Shown: positions 34,837 to 48,035 of the stretch, one piece after another
How positions within the stretch are numbered: the stretch's first letter is position 1
Layout of the letters: each line of letters begins with the position of its first letter
Assembly: GCA_028095005.1 (NCBI GenBank)
Contig: CM051459.1
Location: 113,433,431-113,497,430, forward strand
Length of the DNA stretch: 64,000 bases
DNA from: Rhynchospora pubera
Lineage: Eukaryota > Streptophyta > Magnoliopsida > Poales > Cyperaceae
Direction of reading: 5' to 3'
The notes under the pieces: model-generated
Told to the model about the DNA's origin: nothing
Database searches by the model: none
Seen by the model: the letters and a program-made list of their open reading frames with translations, nothing else
Made by a program: the position numbers and the translations under genes

Positions 34837-35667
34837 TTTCTATAAGCGGCTTGTGACCTAGAGCTCCAAGCCTATGCTTGGTTTTGTAGTGTAAATGTGT
34901 TAGTCATATATATTATATGTACTTCTCATTGCGGCCTTTGAGCTTAACTAGAATATTGTATAAACTATTTTGAATTTTTTATATTGTACGACCTCATAGA
35001 AGAATTGGTTTGCAACAACAATATTTTTTAAGGCGTTCCTACGTCTTGCAAGTGTGTGATAAATGATAATGCAACTTTCCTTATTATATTTCCTTTTGCT
35101 CTTTTAGAGCGAGATCGTGATACTAAAATAGTGCCTATTGTTTCTTAAATGGAAAGAAAAACAAAGGTCATCATTATTTTTTAAATATATTAAAGAGTGA
35201 CATTGAAGGGGTTCAACTTGTAGGATATTAAATTTAGAGTGTATTTAATTACTAAGATTGTCAAAATTATCGAATTACTACATCATCCCAATTAAGTACT
35301 TCGTCATGTGATCCAAATTTATAAGAAAAATATGAATAATAATCTATACTACTTATAAAACACCCAAAACAAATTCATAATAATTTCAAAAAAAAGAATT
35401 CAAACATTTGTTAACATCATTATAGATCGTTGATCTGTGAAACTTGATCTGATGTACGTTTTAGATCTATATTTCAGACAAAGAGTCGGACCCTTTATAA
35501 TTTCACAAAAAAGGAGTCAATTGGCGCTAGATGGTCGAATTCTTTTTTAATTTGTGCTCATAGCAAATTAAAGGAAAGAGAAAAACAAATCAACCCTCTC
35601 TTATCATATCAAAATTGCCTCAAATTTTCTTTCTTATTCCCACACTATCGGGTGGGCTCATTTGCTA
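34837..35667. other. upstream region of GT61 gene B
   Basis: AT-rich, with the likely promoter of gene B near 34850-34925. I see nothing else. Confidence 0.5.
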
Positions 35668-36559
<892 letters not shown>

Positions 36560-36943
36560 GAGTAATGCTAGAATCAAACATATAGGACGTCAAACACGAT
36601 CCAAATGTCGACAATTTAAATTTCAAACGGTCGATCCAAACCGTTCAATATGATCTTTATATTAAAATATTCATGAAAATCAAATTTTATATTTTTTCAA
36701 ATTTTCTAACTTTTTTTTTAATTTTCAAAATTGGAGGGTTCATAACTTTTTAGATTGAGCATATTAAAAAATTCTAAAATAATAGTAAAAAATTTGAAAA
36801 AAATATAAAATTTGATCTCCATGGAGATTTTGTCTTGTAGAACAATTTGAGCGGTTTAGATCGGTCATTCTAGTCTCAAAATTTTAAATTTTATCATGTT
36901 GGACAAGTTTGTATGTGTCCTATATGTTTGATATCAGCTACTC
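36560..36943. mobile_element. foldback element F3, about 384 bp
   Basis: The left end GAGTAATGCTAGAATCAAAC and the complement of the right end GTTTGATATCAGCTACTC pair, both bordering CATATAGGAC. The inner arms carry GATCCAAACCGTTCAATATG and its complement. The arms are diverged; the target duplication is hidden in an A run. Confidence 0.72.
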
Positions 36944-37011
36944 CCTAAAAAAATTGCATGTGAGAAAGTTTTTTATCAGTGATCTTTTTTAAATAATAAA
37001 TAATTATTATG

Positions 37012-37372
37012 GTGAGTCGAGACTCAGTAAGGGTCTGTGAGTCACACTCAAAACTCTTAGATCTGGTTCAAAATGAATGATCCAAACCGTCTAATATGAT
37101 CTCCCTATTGAGATCTCCATGGAGACCAAATTTTATATTTTTTTCGAATTTTTTTAAGTATTATTTTGAAATTTTAGAAAATCGTTAATCTAATTAGTTC
37201 TAAACTGTTCAAAAACATCAGTTTTTTAAAATCCGAAAAAATATTTAAAAATTAAAAAATATAAAATTTGGTGTACATGTTGATTTCAATAAGGAGATCG
37301 TATTGGACGGTTTAGATCGGCCATTTTGAACTAAATCTAGGAGGTTTTGAGTGCGACTCACCATAGCAAAAT
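37012..37372. mobile_element. foldback element F2, about 360 bp, decayed
   Basis: Both arms carry the GATCCAAACCGTCTAATATG core, and the ends carry GGTGAGTCG with complement CGACTCACC, as in F1 and F5. The left arm has an extra stretch of about 23 bp near 37025 and lacks the terminal GAGTTTTGC seen at other copies. Confidence 0.72.
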
Positions 37373-38986
37373 TCTCTATATATATTTACAAACATACTAA
37401 GTGTGAGGACTTTTTTTATTTTCAGGTGGGTCCTGGACCTACCAAAAATAATGTGGCTTCGCCACTGAATATAAGCCAATCCCATACAACCGGGTTAATA
37501 AAAGTAAAATCCCACCCGATTCGAATAATACTTAAATCCGTTAAAATAAATCCGTTAAAATACATATCAGGTTGGACTGACAAAACGGATTGGATGAGTT
37601 TCTATTTTTCTTGTACACTCCTACTTGGTTTGATTTAGTTTCAAAATACTAATTTAGATTAATTAGAGGACATAAAAAAATCCACCTTATATTATACTTA
37701 GATATGCAAAAACTAGACTCTACCTTCGAGCGGAAAAAGAATAAAATAAGTCCTCACACGACTTGACACGTTTCATACGTTATGTCAATTGAAACTCTAT
37801 CAGTCCAAAACATGCTTGGTATGACAAAACACAGTTATAATACCCTTATTAAGCTAAAATCTGGTCATTTACAAAATTGCCTGTTGATATATTATTTATA
37901 TCATCAAATAACAGTAACATTAATTATCTGTATACAAGTGATTAAAAAACAAGGCAAGGCTCTTTGAGTCTTTGGTGTTTGTTTGCACTGCACATGATTT
38001 GACATTGGAGTTTGAATCTGATTCTTTGACTTTCATGGAGAATCCAACTCAGTTGCATGCTAAAAATCTCGAGGTGTTACAAATTTCAGCAAATTTCTTA
38101 ACATTGGGATCTCGATCGCTACGAATCTACGATTTTCTATAACTACTAGCATATACTGTTCACATGTAGTATATATCGCTGATTGGGCTGAATCGTCACA
38201 TTTATAAATTATGATTTAACATTTTCCTTTCAAATAACACATGAGAAACCAAGTCTCCGAGGCTTCGACTAATATTTTTGTATTAAGTTAAGCGACTATT
38301 CTTAAGCTAAAATTTAGTTCTCATTAGATAAAATTGCTGGAAATTTCCTTTATTTTGTCAAAATAGACTATAGCGTGGATAATAGATCAATTGTTCTGAA
38401 TGTATTTAGCTAATTATTTACATAAGAATTAAGAAGTTTAGTTGATCCAGTTTTTCTAATATGTTCGTAATTATCTGATGAATTTTGAAAACTTAAAGAC
38501 GGACGAAACCGGATTATTATGAATTGAAATATGTCATGGTCCGTTACAATTTCCTCCATAATATTAATTCTAGAAGGGCAAATTCTAAAAATTTTCTTTT
38601 ATTTAGTCATAAAGTCTGAAGACTGTACCGTATCTTGACATTGATTGTTTCTTATCTTTCCTTTATTTCTCTTTGAGATTATTTAAACCAAGCCATTGTA
38701 TATTTTATCATGTATCATCTCAACAGGCAGGAAATATCAACGAAATAACTTTTCTCCTTTTTATTTATTTTTTGTTTGATTTATCTTCTTTCATCTAAAG
38801 TTGAAGTTAATCTCAATCAACATCAAATTTTTACATAAATTAATAAAATATCTTAAAAAAAATAGCAAATTCCACAAATTCAAGTCGTTCCCCAAAAATA
38901 AGATCACAAGAGAATACCAAACGGCAATTGAGGAACTTAACATAACAATCTCCAAAACAGGTTTCAAAATCCAATTTTCTCTTTTC
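37373..38986. other. gene-free stretch
   Basis: Near 37452-37470 the sequence GTGGCTTCGCCACTG matches the right end of the hAT family seen at 7626 and 42785, so a truncated copy may end here. The rest is AT-rich with no gene recognised. Confidence 0.5.
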
Positions 38987-39137
38987 GGCTCCATTTGGAT
39001 AAGGTGTGGGAAGGAGAGAAGAAGGAAAGAAGTGAGAAGAAGTATTGGGAAGTGCGTAACTTCGTGACGAGTTTGGATTATTTATAATAAATTTATTCCC
39101 TTATTCTCTTTTTCCCAAATAGAATCCAAACGGAGCC
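38987..39137. mobile_element. Tourist-like (PIF/Harbinger-type) MITE, 151 bp
   Basis: The ends are GGCTCCATTTGGAT and its near complement ATCCAAACGGAGCC. A 3 bp duplication TTC lies at 38984-38986 and 39138-39140. Related copies are at 41300-41439 and 53614-53762. Confidence 0.75.
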
Positions 39138-39195
39138 TTCAATATGCAAGCAGACATTGCATTGTGCATTTTATAAATAACATACTAGGCATATG

Positions 39196-39256
39196 CAATT
39201 ATAAACTGTTTGATTATTTTATATATTCTATAAAATAATCAAACAGTTTATAATTG
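39196..39256. repeat. perfect 28 bp inverted repeat with 5 bp loop
   Basis: Bases 39196-39223 are the exact reverse complement of 39229-39256, with loop TATTC at 39224-39228. The core includes ACTGTTTGATTATTTTATA. Arm identity is complete. Confidence 0.95.
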
Positions 39257-40116
39257 AAAATTAACAAAATACTACTATGTTCCTATATCTAAAGTCTAAA
39301 CCGCTTCAATATGTAATATGTTGTTAATTGTTATTCAGATTACATAAATTGTGATTTTTGTGTACGCGGTGAGCAATTTAGTCCAATTTGTTCTTTCCCT
39401 ATTAGGCCGAAATATTGGGATCTATTCGTTTCGGGCGTTTTGGGCTTAATGGGCCTCTTACGACTATTACATTGTTTTTCTTTGTAAACCTTCTATTCCG
39501 GTTGGGGAACAAACAGATTCATATAAAATTATAAACAAAATAACATGATAAGTGATACAACTAGTGGTAACGTCAAAGTACAATATCTAAACTAGTTGCA
39601 TAACCTACATTGCATGTCTCTAAGTATAATTATCTCATTGCATAAAATTAAATTTTTTTTCATTATTGTTAAACGTTCTCTCTTCAAAAATGATATCAGA
39701 ATTTACAATACAAAATTATATTGTAGAATAAAAAACACAATAGCACCTTATAATCTAATTGGCCATCTGACTGCCAGTCTGCCATGCTATATAGGTACCA
39801 GAACCAGAATGTCAGGCTATACGCATCAAATTAATGTAATAGTTTGTTTATCCATATTTTTTGTGCTAGTTAAAAGAATGACGATATATATGAGACCATA
39901 TATTGTTATCCTCGACAGCAATAATGGAAGTAACAAAATCAAAGTCGTTGAAAATTACACAAGCTAACGTATCAATTGATGCAAAGTTTCTCTCCCCTAC
40001 CCCCCCCCCCTGCTCCACTCTCACACACTTTGGAATGATCATTTGAATTAGAAAACGAAAAAAAGAACAAAATAAGATATAAAAATTCTCAAAAATATAT
40101 ATAAAAAAAAACTTAC

Positions 40117-40228
40117 GAGTTGTTGAGGACGTAAAATCCAGCTTTAGATTAAGGAGCAGAACCAGTATTATGAGACAGGGTACCAAGAGACGTGAACAAC
40201 CAACTCGGATCCTCTTTATTTTCGCCAT
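40117..40228 (-). pseudogene. orphan first exon of a GT61 copy
   Basis: From ATG 40228 this exon encodes a basic tail (MAKIKRIRVG) and an anchor (LLVPCLIILVLLLNLKL), and ends in a GTAAGT donor in phase 1. It matches exon 1 of gene C residue for residue except for about eight changes and one missing codon. Homology with gene C continues upstream to at least 40440, including ACGGATGACTGTGATAG. No matching stem or catalytic exons follow before 34836. It is either a truncated copy or, because the phase is compatible, a distant alternative first exon of gene B. Confidence 0.78.
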
Positions 40229-41160
40229 GATTGTTTGCTCTCTTTCTTCTTGGCGCACGCTCGATTAAGTTCGTCTTCGAATGATATATGCACTTCTTCC
40301 ATAAAAAGGAAAGAAGATATATGTATCCTATGTCTGTCAATATAGAACGGATGACTGTGATAGTGATAGAATTGATATCTTATCTCTCTTTCTCACACAC
40401 ACACACACGCAAATTTGAACTGGTCTGGTATAGTCTCATTAGGTGGCTTCTATGACTATTCTATTAATTGACAGTGAGAGGTTCTTTTTAGAAACCGTTT
40501 CCTAGTGATCCCTGCTTTTACTTTAATTTTCACGGAATAAAAATATTTTATCTTGACATTTTAATTACACAGAACATGTCTACTTCTTAATTATAATTTG
40601 TTGACTTGGTTGCGGTATAAATTAAATTTACAAATCTGTAATATGTCAACAGACCAACAATGTGTTTTTATGTTCTGTTATGTTATTAAAGGCAGTTGAA
40701 TAAAGACGCAAAAATCGTAAAGATTAATTATGACTAAACAATTGCAGCTGTCTTTTCAAATAACCTACTCATATTCTCCATTAAACAAATGAAATTTACA
40801 AAAATGCGATCAAATAAATATTATATTATTGGTACTGAAAAGGTAGATGCAAAACCATATATATCAAACAACACAATCAACCATACCAAAAAAAAAAAAA
40901 AAAACTCAAGTTTCGTAACCAAATCCATTTTACCAGCTCCTTTTCTCGCAAAATAATTAAAGGCCACACCTATCATGAGAAAATGCAGTTATCACAGTCT
41001 ACTTTTTTTTTTGAGTAACCACGCCCTTGGGCCAAGTTAATATCCAACACCCCTAATGCCAAGTTAATGTACCATTCATTATTAATATTTCATTATTTTG
41101 TGGTTGTTGTAAATTAACAAAAGTTGCAGTTGTTGTCACATCCAGCAAGCATACAAAACT

Positions 41161-41560
41161 AGCTGCACAAGTTTCTCAAAGAACTGACCGAGTCCGGTGG
41201 AGTCTTGAGGGTTCTTTTTTGAAAGATATTTAAAGCAGAATTGATTGTGAATATTTCCCATGGTTACGTCTTCTTTCATATTTTGACACCAGTCAGTTAG
41301 GCACAGTTTGGATATAGGAAGAAGGAAGAAGGAAGAAGACTCAAATTTATTATAAACAATTCAAACTATTCACAAAGTTACACACTTCCTAATACTTCTT
41401 CCCTTCTTACTTTCTTCCCACACCTATCCAAACGGAGCCAAGAGAAGACATAAGACAGCTTTCCAATGAAATAAACGAAGTATTATTATATTATTGAGAA
41501 CATCCACCCAACTGTTATTACTTAAATTTATCAGTGTTTACTTCTCAATAATGCTCTTTG
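41161..41560. repeat. segmental duplication, copy downstream of gene C
   Basis: AGCTGCACAAG, then AGTCAGT, AGAAGACATAAG and TTATTGAGAA appear in the same order at 50593-50850, downstream of gene D. The alignment resumes close to the stop codons (ACAATATACAAATTTCTGTC near 43229 versus 50959). The duplicated unit therefore includes the 3' flank as well as the gene. Confidence 0.82.
41300..41439. mobile_element. Tourist-like MITE, 140 bp, with empty site in the paralogous flank
   Basis: The ends are GGCACAGTTTGGATA and TATCCAAACGGAGCC. The paralogous flank of gene D reads AGTCAGTCAGAGAAGACATAAG-like sequence without it (near 50745), so this insertion happened after the duplication. Confidence 0.8.
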
Positions 41561-42141
41561 TATAATATTTCCTAGTTTTTAAAGGGTTAAAGTAAAAAAG
41601 ATTCCAAAGTTTTTATTTTTAAAATTTTAAACAATACCAGCTTTCATAAATTTCAAATCTTGATGTGGCTAGTTAGTTTACCCTGACAAATAACTTTCAA
41701 AATCTAATCTTCTTAAAATAAAAAAATGGCAAGGGTATGCTAATTGTCATATTTGTGGACTTCTTGAAAATACTGACTACCTTTTTCTTCAAAAGCAGGT
41801 TTGCAAAACAAGTTTGGTTTTGGATGAAAGAGGGCTCAAATTATATAGACCAATGGGAGAACTTACAGGATTTAGTCACATTTTCACAAAAATAAAATTG
41901 ATTTTTTGGTAGTATATAGTGCAATATGGTGGAGCTGGTGGACGCATAGGAATCTGTTATTTTCAATTCTATCCCCATAAAATTTGTTAATGCAGTGCTG
42001 CTGCTGATAGATGGTATGTTCAATTATTGGAGAGGGGCTGTTCCGGAAGTTGTGCCAAAAAAAAAGACGAAGCAACGAGGGGTGAAGGATTAGGAGATTT
42101 TTCATTTTTCCTCTTCAAATGGTGCAGCCAATGACTATATA

Positions 42142-42448
42142 TAGACCTGTCAAACGTATATGACGGAAGCGGAAACATTCGTTTCCATTTTCGTTCCGTT
42201 TCTGTAACGGAACAAAATGGTTGTTTCATTTCCGTTCGGTTTCGTCAAACGTAACTGAAATCTATTCCATTTAACGTTCTGTCTCTATTTTCTATTGAGT
42301 TCAGCCATACTTCCGTGTTCCGTTTCATTTACGTTAACAAATTTCAGTTCCGTTTCTAAAAACGGAACCCATTTCATCTTTCATTTAACGTTCCGTTTCG
42401 GCGGAACAAAAACAGAAACGTTAAAACATTTCGGTATTGACAGGTCTA
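42142..42448. mobile_element. hAT-type MITE, 307 bp (TCCGTT-rich family), copy 3
   Basis: A perfect 12 bp inverted repeat TAGACCTGTCAA/TTGACAGGTCTA is flanked by a perfect 8 bp duplication ACTATATA (42134-42141 and 42449-42456). The interior is TTCCGTT/GGAAC-rich like 9004-9301 and 9339-9649, but the terminal bases differ. Confidence 0.92.
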
Positions 42449-42784
42449 ACTATATATACCTCATTACCTCAGATTGGACCGTGGCACGTTGATCAAGAAA
42501 AAATGGAAAAGGTGACACCTATAGCAACGGGGTAGCAACATAGGTTTCCTGGTAGTTTTATATAAATTTAAACATTTGCAGGGTTTTATCTGAAAAATGC
42601 AGTGTTTTTGCTGGCAGTATTATTGATTTTGGTTTTCTTTTATGTGATGATGGTTTGTACCAAGGAAGTTAGAATTACCGGTACAAAAGATCCTGCAGCT
42701 GGATTTTTTGGAAGATAATATGGGAGTCAAAGTCCTCCAATTTATATCGAGTAACAAAAGTTGAACTAGGACCTCAACTGAAGG

Positions 42785-42988
42785 CAGTGGCGAAGCCAAA
42801 GTAATGCAAATTAGGTGCAATTGACCTCGTGTGTTGATTAATTTAACCCAAAATATACAATTTTATATGTTATTTAAGTAAATTGTTAAAAAAATTAATT
42901 TTTGAACCCTATAAATATGTAAAATTTAATTTTATTTTTTTAATACTAATATTGAACTCTATACCGAAATTTTCGGGCTTCAGCACTG
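42785..42988. mobile_element. hAT-type MITE, 204 bp, CAGTGGCGAAG family
   Basis: The left end CAGTGGCGAAGCC and right end GGGCTTCAGCACTG pair imperfectly. The flanks ACTGAAGG and ACTAAAGT agree at six of eight positions. It belongs to the family of 7626-7907 but is older. Confidence 0.72.
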
Positions 42989-43259
42989 ACTAAAGTTGCA
43001 ATTGCTCTCAGGTTGCTCAGTAGTTGAGGACGTTGTACTTTGCTGTAATAACTGCATGTTTCTTTTTATAATAAAACTGGTAGAAATAAATACTCTTTTA
43101 TTCAAAAGAAATCTTAACGAATGCATCTCTGTTCACAATCAAAGGTCTCAAAATCATTCACCTTCAATTTAAATTTTCTCTACAACAGCCATTAAAAATA
43201 ATCAAATGCACCCTTAATATAAACACTATACAATATACAAATTTCTGTCGACATGTCCT

Positions 43260-45975
43260 CTATTGAACATGAGTTCTGAAAACATCAATCAAAACTCCTT
43301 TAAACCTAGTAATATTTAGCACTATATTTTGCTCAGTCAAGAAAATTCTATACATGGTTGCCCATCCTTGGTCGTGTATCGCTTGAGGGTTTGTAAACAC
43401 TGCATGGTTCCTTGGGTATTTGTGAATAAGCGTACTTTCATCTTCTTTGATCTCATGCTCCACATATCTCAGGACCATGTCAGGTAAAGGAAACCCATAA
43501 TCATACCTTCCCACAAAGCCCAAATTACCCCAAGGTAGAATCTGTATGACAGTGGCATTTTCTGGTAGATACAACATGTTAGCCAGACCAGCTCCATGAA
43601 CACCTAACATAACATCACATGAGTTCACTACATGTGCAAATTTGGGTAATTCCCTGGTTTTCTCTGGGTCAGCTGTTACTACCATAAACCCTATATTCTC
43701 GGCTGCTGCAACCAATTCGTCTTCATTGACTATAGCTCTTGTTCCTCTCCTCAAAATAATCAGCAGCCTAGGTCTTCTCCCAGATTTCAAGTCAACAACC
43801 GTTGTAGAGGGTCTTTCCAGTGAGAAGGATTTTCTAATAAAAGCCCTGAAATCTTGCATTGTGTACCCATTAGGTGCTTGAGCTGGATCGATGCCAAGGG
43901 GCTTGTGCGATTTAAGCCCGACTTGTGCTGAGGGGAAGCAATGCACATTGTGGTCTTCATCTAGGTTTAAAATAGGGTAAGAAGAAAGGACCTTTATCAT
44001 GGGGAGGTACTTGAAAATCCACCACCAACTCATGTCAGTAACTGCAAACTTCACTTTGCCTGTGTATTGATTTGTCGCAAGATAAAGTGGTATTAATATA
44101 TCCGTGTAGTCGTGAAATACGTTCCCGACAAAACCCCCTGTGTTTAACATAATTATGCTTTTGGTGAGACTAAGCCACATAAAATGGGTTGCAATGGCTT
44201 AATTGTTATTACCTGTGGAGAAAACAACAACTGGTACATCATGGTGCACGGTACAATTTGGTGCCTCATTGGGTAAAGCTTGCTTGACATTCAATTCTCT
44301 GATCATTTGCATGGTTTTATTCTCCCATTTGCGTGCATATGGCCGAAGCTTTGACACTGTAAACTCTTGGGCTGTTGATGAAACGAAAAGAATGGTGGAG
44401 TTGGTCCCTAAGACTCTTACATCTCCTTCCATTGTGCATATATCTGCTCTTGGATGTGTGAAGTCGCACTCTAGCTTGCTCTTTCGATTTTGATTTGACG
44501 CAAATTCATCTGAGTTTTGTGAAATGAATTGTTAGGGAAACCAGTATGTGCAGTTTCTTTCGTTAAAAGGCACAATTAATAGGATTTGCTTTTATATTTT
44601 CTAACCTGAGGTTGTGGCAGGGTGATTCTCTGTCTCGACCAAAGCCGGTAAAACTTGTATTGAACCAGAGTTTGTTTACATCCCAAAATTAGTTCCGTTA
44701 CAATACAATATTTTAAAGTAGTTACAATGTCATTGATTTTTTGAAACATTTGAATTACTGGTACGTTACCTCGCTTGATTTCCTCTTGATTTTCAGAATC
44801 AACTGATTCAGGTTCGGTAGTTTCTGACTTCTCCTCTGCTTTCAGTTCTGTTTTTGAACTTTCTGTAGTTTCATCTTGGCTCCATTCCTCAGGTAATTTT
44901 GTTGGCAACATTATTTCCCCACCATCATCTATTTAAGGTCATAATAAAATTTAATTTTCTTTTATAGGAAAATGCAGACCTTGCTTTTGACTATCAGATT
45001 CGACCTTTTCTTCAGCAGGAATGACCAATAACTCGTTTGTTTCTTTAACTGAAATAAGTCATTTAATGCAAGTATGCAACCAATTAAGAACATAAAGGTT
45101 ATTCGACAAAGCAATGTGGCCCAACTCGTCAATGACACAATTGTGGTCACAAAGTAGTACAAAAATTGCTAGAAGATTAGCCTTTTTGGAAATCTCTAGT
45201 TGCTCTGTTTCGAGTAATGACATACTGAATACTGAACAAGCTTTGATCATTCTATAAAATGACCAGAAGTAGGGCTGTGATAGAAAAGACAATTAGACAC
45301 AATTTTATGCACGCTATTTGAAGAACTTCTTGCACTTTTCTAGGAAATAAAAGGACAACGCAATATTATTCTTCTTTTGGTTAAAAAAAAAAAAAAGTTT
45401 TGCGGGCCATCAGCCTAAGATCATCTCTGGTCATCACCATATCCCCTTTATCTAAATACTCAATCTAAAGCTTTTTGTTTTTATTTGGTTGCCATATATT
45501 ATGTCATTGTCATCATTTATTAAAATTTGAAATTTCATAAGCATGTAACTTGTACTAATTGATGTATATAGAAGTACATGGTCCCACCTGTTATTTCCTC
45601 ATTTATATTTACTTCTGTCATTCCGATGGCTAGATTATTTATTGCTTCGTTTCCTGCTTATAAGGGCACAATAAGAACTTAAAATTTAATAAAATATCAT
45701 AAAGGAAGCATAGAATCAGGATTACCTGAAATGGAATTTTCTGACTTGTGTTTTTCTTCTGAAGAAATGGGAACAACACTTGATTCTCTACCTGATAGAA
45801 GGCAATAAGTTATAGTCAGTTATTGCACAATTTTACAAGTTCTTCTCATAAAAAACTTACCAGTTGTTGAGAGTGTAAAATCCATCTTTAGGTTGAGCAG
45901 CAGCAGAACTGGTATTAGGAGACTGGGTACCAAGAGACGTACAAAACCGACTCCAATCCTCATTATTTTTGCCAT
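43260..45975 (-). CDS. GT61 glycosyltransferase, gene C (565 aa)
   Basis: Eight exons in phase: 45861-45975, 45726-45791, 45588-45653, 44980-45048, 44770-44928, 44606-44653, 44213-44509 and 43260-44137. Exon 1 (MAKIMRIGVGFVRLLVPSLL) is a tail plus anchor unlike those of A and B. Five phase 1-1 stem exons follow (66, 66, 69, 159 and 48 bp). The catalytic exons show CDFTHPRADICTMEGDVR, FHDYTDILIPLYLA, IILRRGTRAIVNEDE and SCDVMLGVHGAGLANMLYL. The intron at FSTG/GFVGN is shared with D only. ATG 45975 is the first in-frame ATG; a six-codon uORF (45978-45998) ends 2 bp before it. Two stem exons present in D are missing here. The protein is closest to D. Predicted location and role as for gene A. 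Confidence 0.91.
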
Positions 45976-45977
45976 GA

Positions 45978-45998
45978 TCACTTTCTCTCTTTCTTCAT
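45978..45998 (-). promoter_or_regulatory. short uORF just upstream of gene C
   Basis: The frame ATG AAG AAA GAG AGA AAG TGA stops two bases before the main ATG. The orphan exon at 40117-40228 has lost this ATG. Such a uORF could lower translation, but that is inference. Confidence 0.45.
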
Positions 45999-46199
45999 GC
46001 ACGCAGAACTAATTTCCTCTTCTAACTTCTAAGGATATAAATATGTAGTTCCACTATAAAAAGAAATATACGTATTTGTCTGTGAATACAGAATGGATGA
46101 CTGTGATAGGTAATTTTATACTTCACCCTCTCTCACACGAACGCAATTCAGAACTAGTCTTGGTATATGGTGTTATTAGGTGGATCCAATTAATACTGA

Positions 46200-47394
46200 A
46201 TATACCATGACTTTTCTTTTTGAAAAAAATATTGTTCAAGTGTCCTTGTTTCTCTGCAATTTGGATAAAATAAATACATTCGATCCTTGACATTTTAACT
46301 GCACAGAAAAGTCTTATTACAAGAGTAAATAAATTAAGGGAAAAAAGTCACATTGTTTGTTTATGAGAAATGACGGGAGGGTCCATCAAAATGGATGAAA
46401 TTTCAATTTTTGAGTTTCAAATGATAGATCTCAATTTTTGTGCATGTGTTCTAGTAGCTCAAGTGATAAGAACATTGGATACCAAATTCAAAAATTTTTC
46501 AAATAATTTATTTCATTTATTTCGAAATTAGAATTTATTTTCATCTAAATAGTTGTGGATCGATCCTCTTAACAACCACTTTTTTTGAAAAAAAAATTAA
46601 AAAAAGTTCAAATAAATGTAATATTTAAGTTCTATTAATTTTTTATATAAAAATCACATTGGACGACTCACGTCAATTATTTGAACCTCAAAAATTGAAC
46701 TTCGATCAAATTTGAGAGGCATTTCTGTCAAGTCAATTTGACTGTAGCATTTATCTTTGGTAATATATGTTTGAAAGGCATTGGCGATAATCTACGGCGT
46801 AATTACATTAAAGAAACCAAAGTTGGTGATTTGCGTTACGTTATTTGTTTGTAGTGAAAGAAAAAAGAAACGAAAGTTGTAAAATGTTCAAGTTTATTTA
46901 CCTTACATTATTTGTTCGTAGTGATAAGAGAAAGCGAATCCAATGTAACAACACATATACCACTAGACATGGTAGTTACAACTTCGTTGCGATATATTTT
47001 TTTGAATTGAGAATTTTAGTTTTCTATAATTAAAAGTTATGTTCTATTTTAAGTGATCAAATTAAGTGATACTTGATTAAGTGATCAAATTATGAATGTA
47101 TTATAATAAATCTAACCAGATTCGTTCATTTGTTGACCACTTGATCTAGTATCAAATCAATTTCAAATTTTATAAAATTTATATGAAAAATGCATCTCCG
47201 GTAAAATTTAACAAGATCAACGATTTAGATTCTCTATTTGAATTTTAAATTTTTAAATATTAAAAAAAAAGAAGAAAGGACTGCTTAGAGCAGTCCTTTT
47301 TTTTTTACTGCTAGGATCCGAATGCCTTCGGTCGCCATCTCTTTGTCATCAATGACCAACTTCTCAACCTTCATGCCCTGAGCAAGCATTATAA
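46200..47394. other. gene-free stretch upstream of gene C
   Basis: The first 200 bp are shared with the region above the orphan exon and should hold the gene C promoter (a TATTTATA-type stretch near 46033-46045). The rest is AT-rich. A strong hairpin lies at 47275-47299. Confidence 0.5.
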
Positions 47395-47538
47395 GGATAT
47401 GTTTGGAAGTCCATAGAATAAGAATAAGGGAATAAGAACAAAATGAACTTTGTTCTTGTTCCAACAAAAACATGGAACTAGAAAAAAAAAGTTTGTTCTT
47501 GTTCTTGTTCTTATTCCACACCACTTACAAACATACCC
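47395..47538. mobile_element. possible Tourist-like MITE, 144 bp
   Basis: The ends GGATATGTTTGGAAGT and ACTTACAAACATACCC pair imperfectly, and the interior arms (GTTCTTGTTC versus GAATAAGAACA) also pair. No clear target duplication. Confidence 0.5.
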
Positions 47539-47540
47539 TT

Positions 47541-47573
<33 letters not shown>

Positions 47574-47576
47574 ATA

Positions 47577-47977
47577 GAGTTTTGCTACGGTGAGTTGCAA
47601 CTCACCGAAGCGTCCGTGAGTCGCGCTCAAAATTCCAAAATTAAGTTCAAAAAGACCGATCCAAACCGTCTAATACGATCTCCCTATTAAATTCTCCATG
47701 CAGACCAAATTTTACATTTTTTTGAAATTTTTAAGTATTTATTTCGGATTTTTAAAAACTGCTGTTTTTGAACGATTCATAACTAATTAGATTAATGATT
47801 TTCCAAAATTTCAAAAAAATACTTAAAAATTTCGAAAAAATATAAAATTTGGTCTGCATGGAGATTTCAATAGGAAGATTGTATTAGACGGTTTGGATCG
47901 GTTGTTTTGAACTTAATTTTGGAATTTTGAGCGCGACTCACGGACGCTTTGGTGAGTTGCAACTCACCATAGCAAAA

Positions 47978-47980
<3 letters not shown>
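47577..47980. mobile_element. foldback element F4, 404 bp, in a TA tract
   Basis: It is nearly identical to F1: ends GAGTTTTGCTACGGTGAGTT and complement, arms with GATCCAAACCGTCTAATACG. It is flanked on both sides by TATATATATA, consistent with a 10 bp duplication made inside a TA microsatellite. Confidence 0.88.
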
Positions 47981-48019
<39 letters not shown>

Positions 48020-48035
48020 TTTAGCTACGGTGAGT

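Noticed and set aside
39866..40116. Extension of the orphan anchor exon frame past its donor
   Set aside because: The frame continues only through A/T-rich intron sequence; the GTAAGT donor and the match to gene C exon 1 place the exon end at 40117.
43005..43050. GGTTGCTCAGTAGTTGAGG, tRNA A-box-like
   Set aside because: No matching B box or acceptor stem; too short to call.
46430..46520. A-box-like sequence TAGCTCAAGTGATAAGA, possible tRNA or SINE
   Set aside because: No B box at the right distance and no cloverleaf.
47275..47306. GC-containing hairpin followed by a T run, like a bacterial terminator
   Set aside because: The 11 bp perfect stem and T run do look like a Rho-independent terminator, but this is plant nuclear DNA and no gene ends here. 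It is more likely chance or part of a MITE remnant.
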